From contig JAFMCA010000003.1 of assembly GCA_017858055.1 (NCBI GenBank), positions 1-64,000 of the forward strand: 64,000 nt of DNA, given 5' to 3'. Below, piece after piece: positions 62,707 to 64,000 of the stretch. How positions within the stretch are numbered: position 1 is the first letter of the stretch; each line of letters starts with the position of its first letter. Position numbers and translations under genes: made by a program. The notes under the pieces were generated by a model. It made no database searches. It saw only the letters and a list, made by a program, of their open reading frames with translations, and was not told the DNA's origin. This DNA comes from Flavobacteriaceae bacterium (GTDB lineage: Bacteria > Bacteroidota > Bacteroidia > Flavobacteriales > Flavobacteriaceae).

Positions 62707-63223
62707 ATTTTTCCTTTTCAAACCAAGAAGCATATAGCAAATAGTTTTTCGCAATTCGCTCGATCTCATTCTTTTGAAGTTCTGGACTCAGACTTTTGAT
62801 TTTTTTTGCAGGAACACCGGCATAAACAGATCCAGGTGCCACGATTGTCCCTTGAGTGACTACTGCGCCTGCGGCAATGATACTATTTGAACCAATCACA
62901 CAATGATCCATAACAATACTTCCCATCCCAATGAGCACATTCTCTTCGATTGTACAACCATGAACGATGGCATTATGCCCAATAGAAACATTATTTCCAA
63001 TTTGAGTTGCTGCTTTTTCAAAAGTGGCGTGTATGACAGCCCCATCTTGAATATTGACCCGATTACCAATGCGAATGCTATTGACATCCCCACGAACCAC
63101 AGCTTGATACCAAACTGAACAAAAGTCTCCTAAGATGAGATCTCCAATTAGTGTTGCGTTTTCAGCAAAAAAACAATCTTTACCGTAAGTAGGCGTGAAT
63201 CCCCGAACTGATTTTATCAACAT
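62705..63223 (-). CDS. Gamma-carbonic anhydrase-like hexapeptide protein
   Basis: Left-handed beta-helix protein of 172 aa. The hexapeptide repeats (GDLILGDFCSVWYQAVVRGDV, IGNRVNIQDGAVIH, IGNNVSIGHNAIVHG) and the metal-binding His residues of gamma-type carbonic anhydrases are present (HATFE, GHNAIVHGC). Members are YrdA/PaaY-like and many show no or weak anhydrase activity. It converges on the second skp gene. A -7-like TAATTTCG lies at 63243-63250. Confidence 0.87.
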   Translation of the reverse strand: MLIKSVRGFTPTYGKDCFFAENATLIGDLILGDFCSVWYQAVVRGDVNSIRIGNRVNIQDGAVIHATFEKAATQIGNNVSIGHNAIVHGCTIEENVLIGMGSIVMDHCVIGSNSIIAAGAVVTQGTIVAPGSVYAGVPAKKIKSLSPELQKNEIERIAKNYLLYASWFEKEK

Positions 63224-63310
63224 AATACACTGTATTTATCTCCGAAATTACAAAAAAGAAAATTCCCATAATTTGATGAAAATCATTCCATTATATCTTT
63301 AAGCTTTAAC

Positions 63311-63318
63311 TATTTTTG
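63311..63318 (+). promoter_or_regulatory. -7 promoter box of the Nfu-type gene
   Basis: TATTTTTG matches TAnnTTTG exactly and lies 18 bases before ATG 63337. Confidence 0.55.
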
Positions 63319-63336
63319 GAGAAATAAAAAGTGCAC

Positions 63337-64000
63337 ATGAAAAGCTATAAAATTCAATCTAAATCAGAAAAAGGGAACCCTTGGGCAACTTTTGAAATCA
63401 ACCAACTAATAGGTCCTCAAAACGAAATTCTTTATAAAAATATTGATGATGCTAAGGGTGCGCCTTTAATCCAACAATTGTTTTATCTCCCCTTTGTGAA
63501 AACCGTTCGTTTGTCTGAAAAGAAAATTTCTGTGGAACGATTTGATATTTTAGAATGGGATGAGGTTATTGAGGAGGTTCAAGAACAATTGCAGGATTAC
63601 CTCAACGAAGGAGGTATTGTCATTGAAGCTACTTCCAATGATAAAATCCCAGTCAGTGTTTATGCTGAGAGCACACCAAATCCTGCAGTAATGAAGTTTG
63701 TAGCTAATAAGCCACTAGTAACTCAAAGTGTAGAGTTTAAAAATATTGACGAGGCCAATGTTGCCCCTTTAGCCCAAAAATTATTTCATTTCCCTTTTGT
63801 GAAAGAGGTTTTTATTGATGCGAATTACGTGTCAATCACTAAATATGAAATTGCAGAATGGGATGCTGTAGTGATGGAAGTCAGAGAATTTATTCGAAAT
63901 TATATTGAAGAAGGGAATCTGATTATAAAAGAGATGCCAAAAAAAGAGTCTAACCTAGAGGAGGGTTCACAAGAAAAAGCTTTAAGTCCTATAGAAGCTC
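63337..64000 (+). CDS. Nfu-type Fe-S cluster scaffold protein, cut by window end
   Basis: Open frame of 221 codons running off the right edge. Two copies of the Nfu N-terminal scaffold domain are visible: about residues 1-85 (YKNIDDAKGAPLIQQLFYLPFV, then ERFDILEWDEV) and about 110-200 (ESTPNPAVMKFVANKPLV, FKNIDEANVAPLAQKLFHFPFV, KYEIAEWDAV). The NifU-like C-terminal domain with the CxxC cluster site must lie beyond the window. Tandem Nfu N-domains are usual in Flavobacteriia. The protein passes Fe-S clusters to client enzymes. Confidence 0.85.
   Translation, partial: MKSYKIQSKSEKGNPWATFEINQLIGPQNEILYKNIDDAKGAPLIQQLFYLPFVKTVRLSEKKISVERFDILEWDEVIEEVQEQLQDYLNEGGIVIEATSNDKIPVSVYAESTPNPAVMKFVANKPLVTQSVEFKNIDEANVAPLAQKLFHFPFVKEVFIDANYVSITKYEIAEWDAVVMEVREFIRNYIEEGNLIIKEMPKKESNLEEGSQEKALSPIEA

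Overview
The window is chromosomal DNA of a marine-type member of the Flavobacteriaceae (Bacteroidota). This rests on the gene content: TonB-dependent receptors with carboxypeptidase-like N-terminal domains, a type IX secretion C-terminal domain, a HPPK-deoxynucleoside kinase fusion, the block nadK-outer-membrane protein-uppS-bamA-skp-skp, and an S16 protein with a long Ala/Glu tail. It also rests on many start-proximal TAnnTTTG promoter elements (the Bacteroidota -7 box), low use of Shine-Dalgarno sites, and tRNAs without an encoded CCA. The DNA is moderately A+T-rich and gene-dense. I see no prophage, transposase, CRISPR array or rRNA operon.

Layout. 1-600: two tRNA genes (Leu-TAA, Gly-GCC) and a decayed tRNA-Gly copy behind one promoter, with a ~200-bp element that recurs beside a second tRNA-Leu at 40.4 kb. 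602-17501: a sulfatase, then mainly housekeeping genes: mutS, a TrmH-family methylase, folK-dNK, sppA, a queuosine-precursor transporter, rluF, a DUF2797 gene, a GH3-family enzyme, tig-clpP-clpX, an SRAP gene and rpsP-rimM. 17503-28921: envelope and metabolic genes: two TonB receptors, the first of three Rieske lipoproteins, a probable zinc-uptake cassette (His-rich peptide, lipoprotein, receptor), a DUF1080 lipoprotein, and an etfB-etfA-scoA-scoB operon in which scoB is frameshifted. 28997-34005: an overlapping operon of an FMN 2-hydroxyacid oxidase, xylB, xylA and a lipoprotein formylglycine-generating enzyme. 34330-40151: two more Rieske lipoproteins, a Tat-exported sugar isomerase/epimerase-like protein, gamma-glutamyltransferase and two secreted unknown proteins with near-identical leaders.

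40403-63223: tRNA-Leu(CAA), prs-rplY, pth, a large secreted metalloprotease with a lipoprotein partner, ribF, serS-DUF4286-rsmA-mgtE-hydroxyacid dehydrogenase, GNAT-aspartate kinase, pdxJ-hydrolase, the nadK to skp envelope block and a gamma-carbonic-anhydrase-like protein. The window ends inside an Nfu-type Fe-S scaffold gene (63337-64000).

Working together: the FGE (29.0-30.1 kb) is the expected activator of the CxPSR sulfatase (0.6-2.0 kb). XylA/XylB feed xylose to xylulose 5-phosphate. ETF and CoA-transferase link acyl/ketone oxidation to the respiratory chain. UppS, BamA and the Skp-like proteins build the envelope. The least explained content is the set of exported Rieske lipoproteins, the paired secreted proteins with a shared leader, the tRNA-Leu-linked repeats and the palindrome before etfB. 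No clearly new multi-gene system could be demonstrated from sequence alone.
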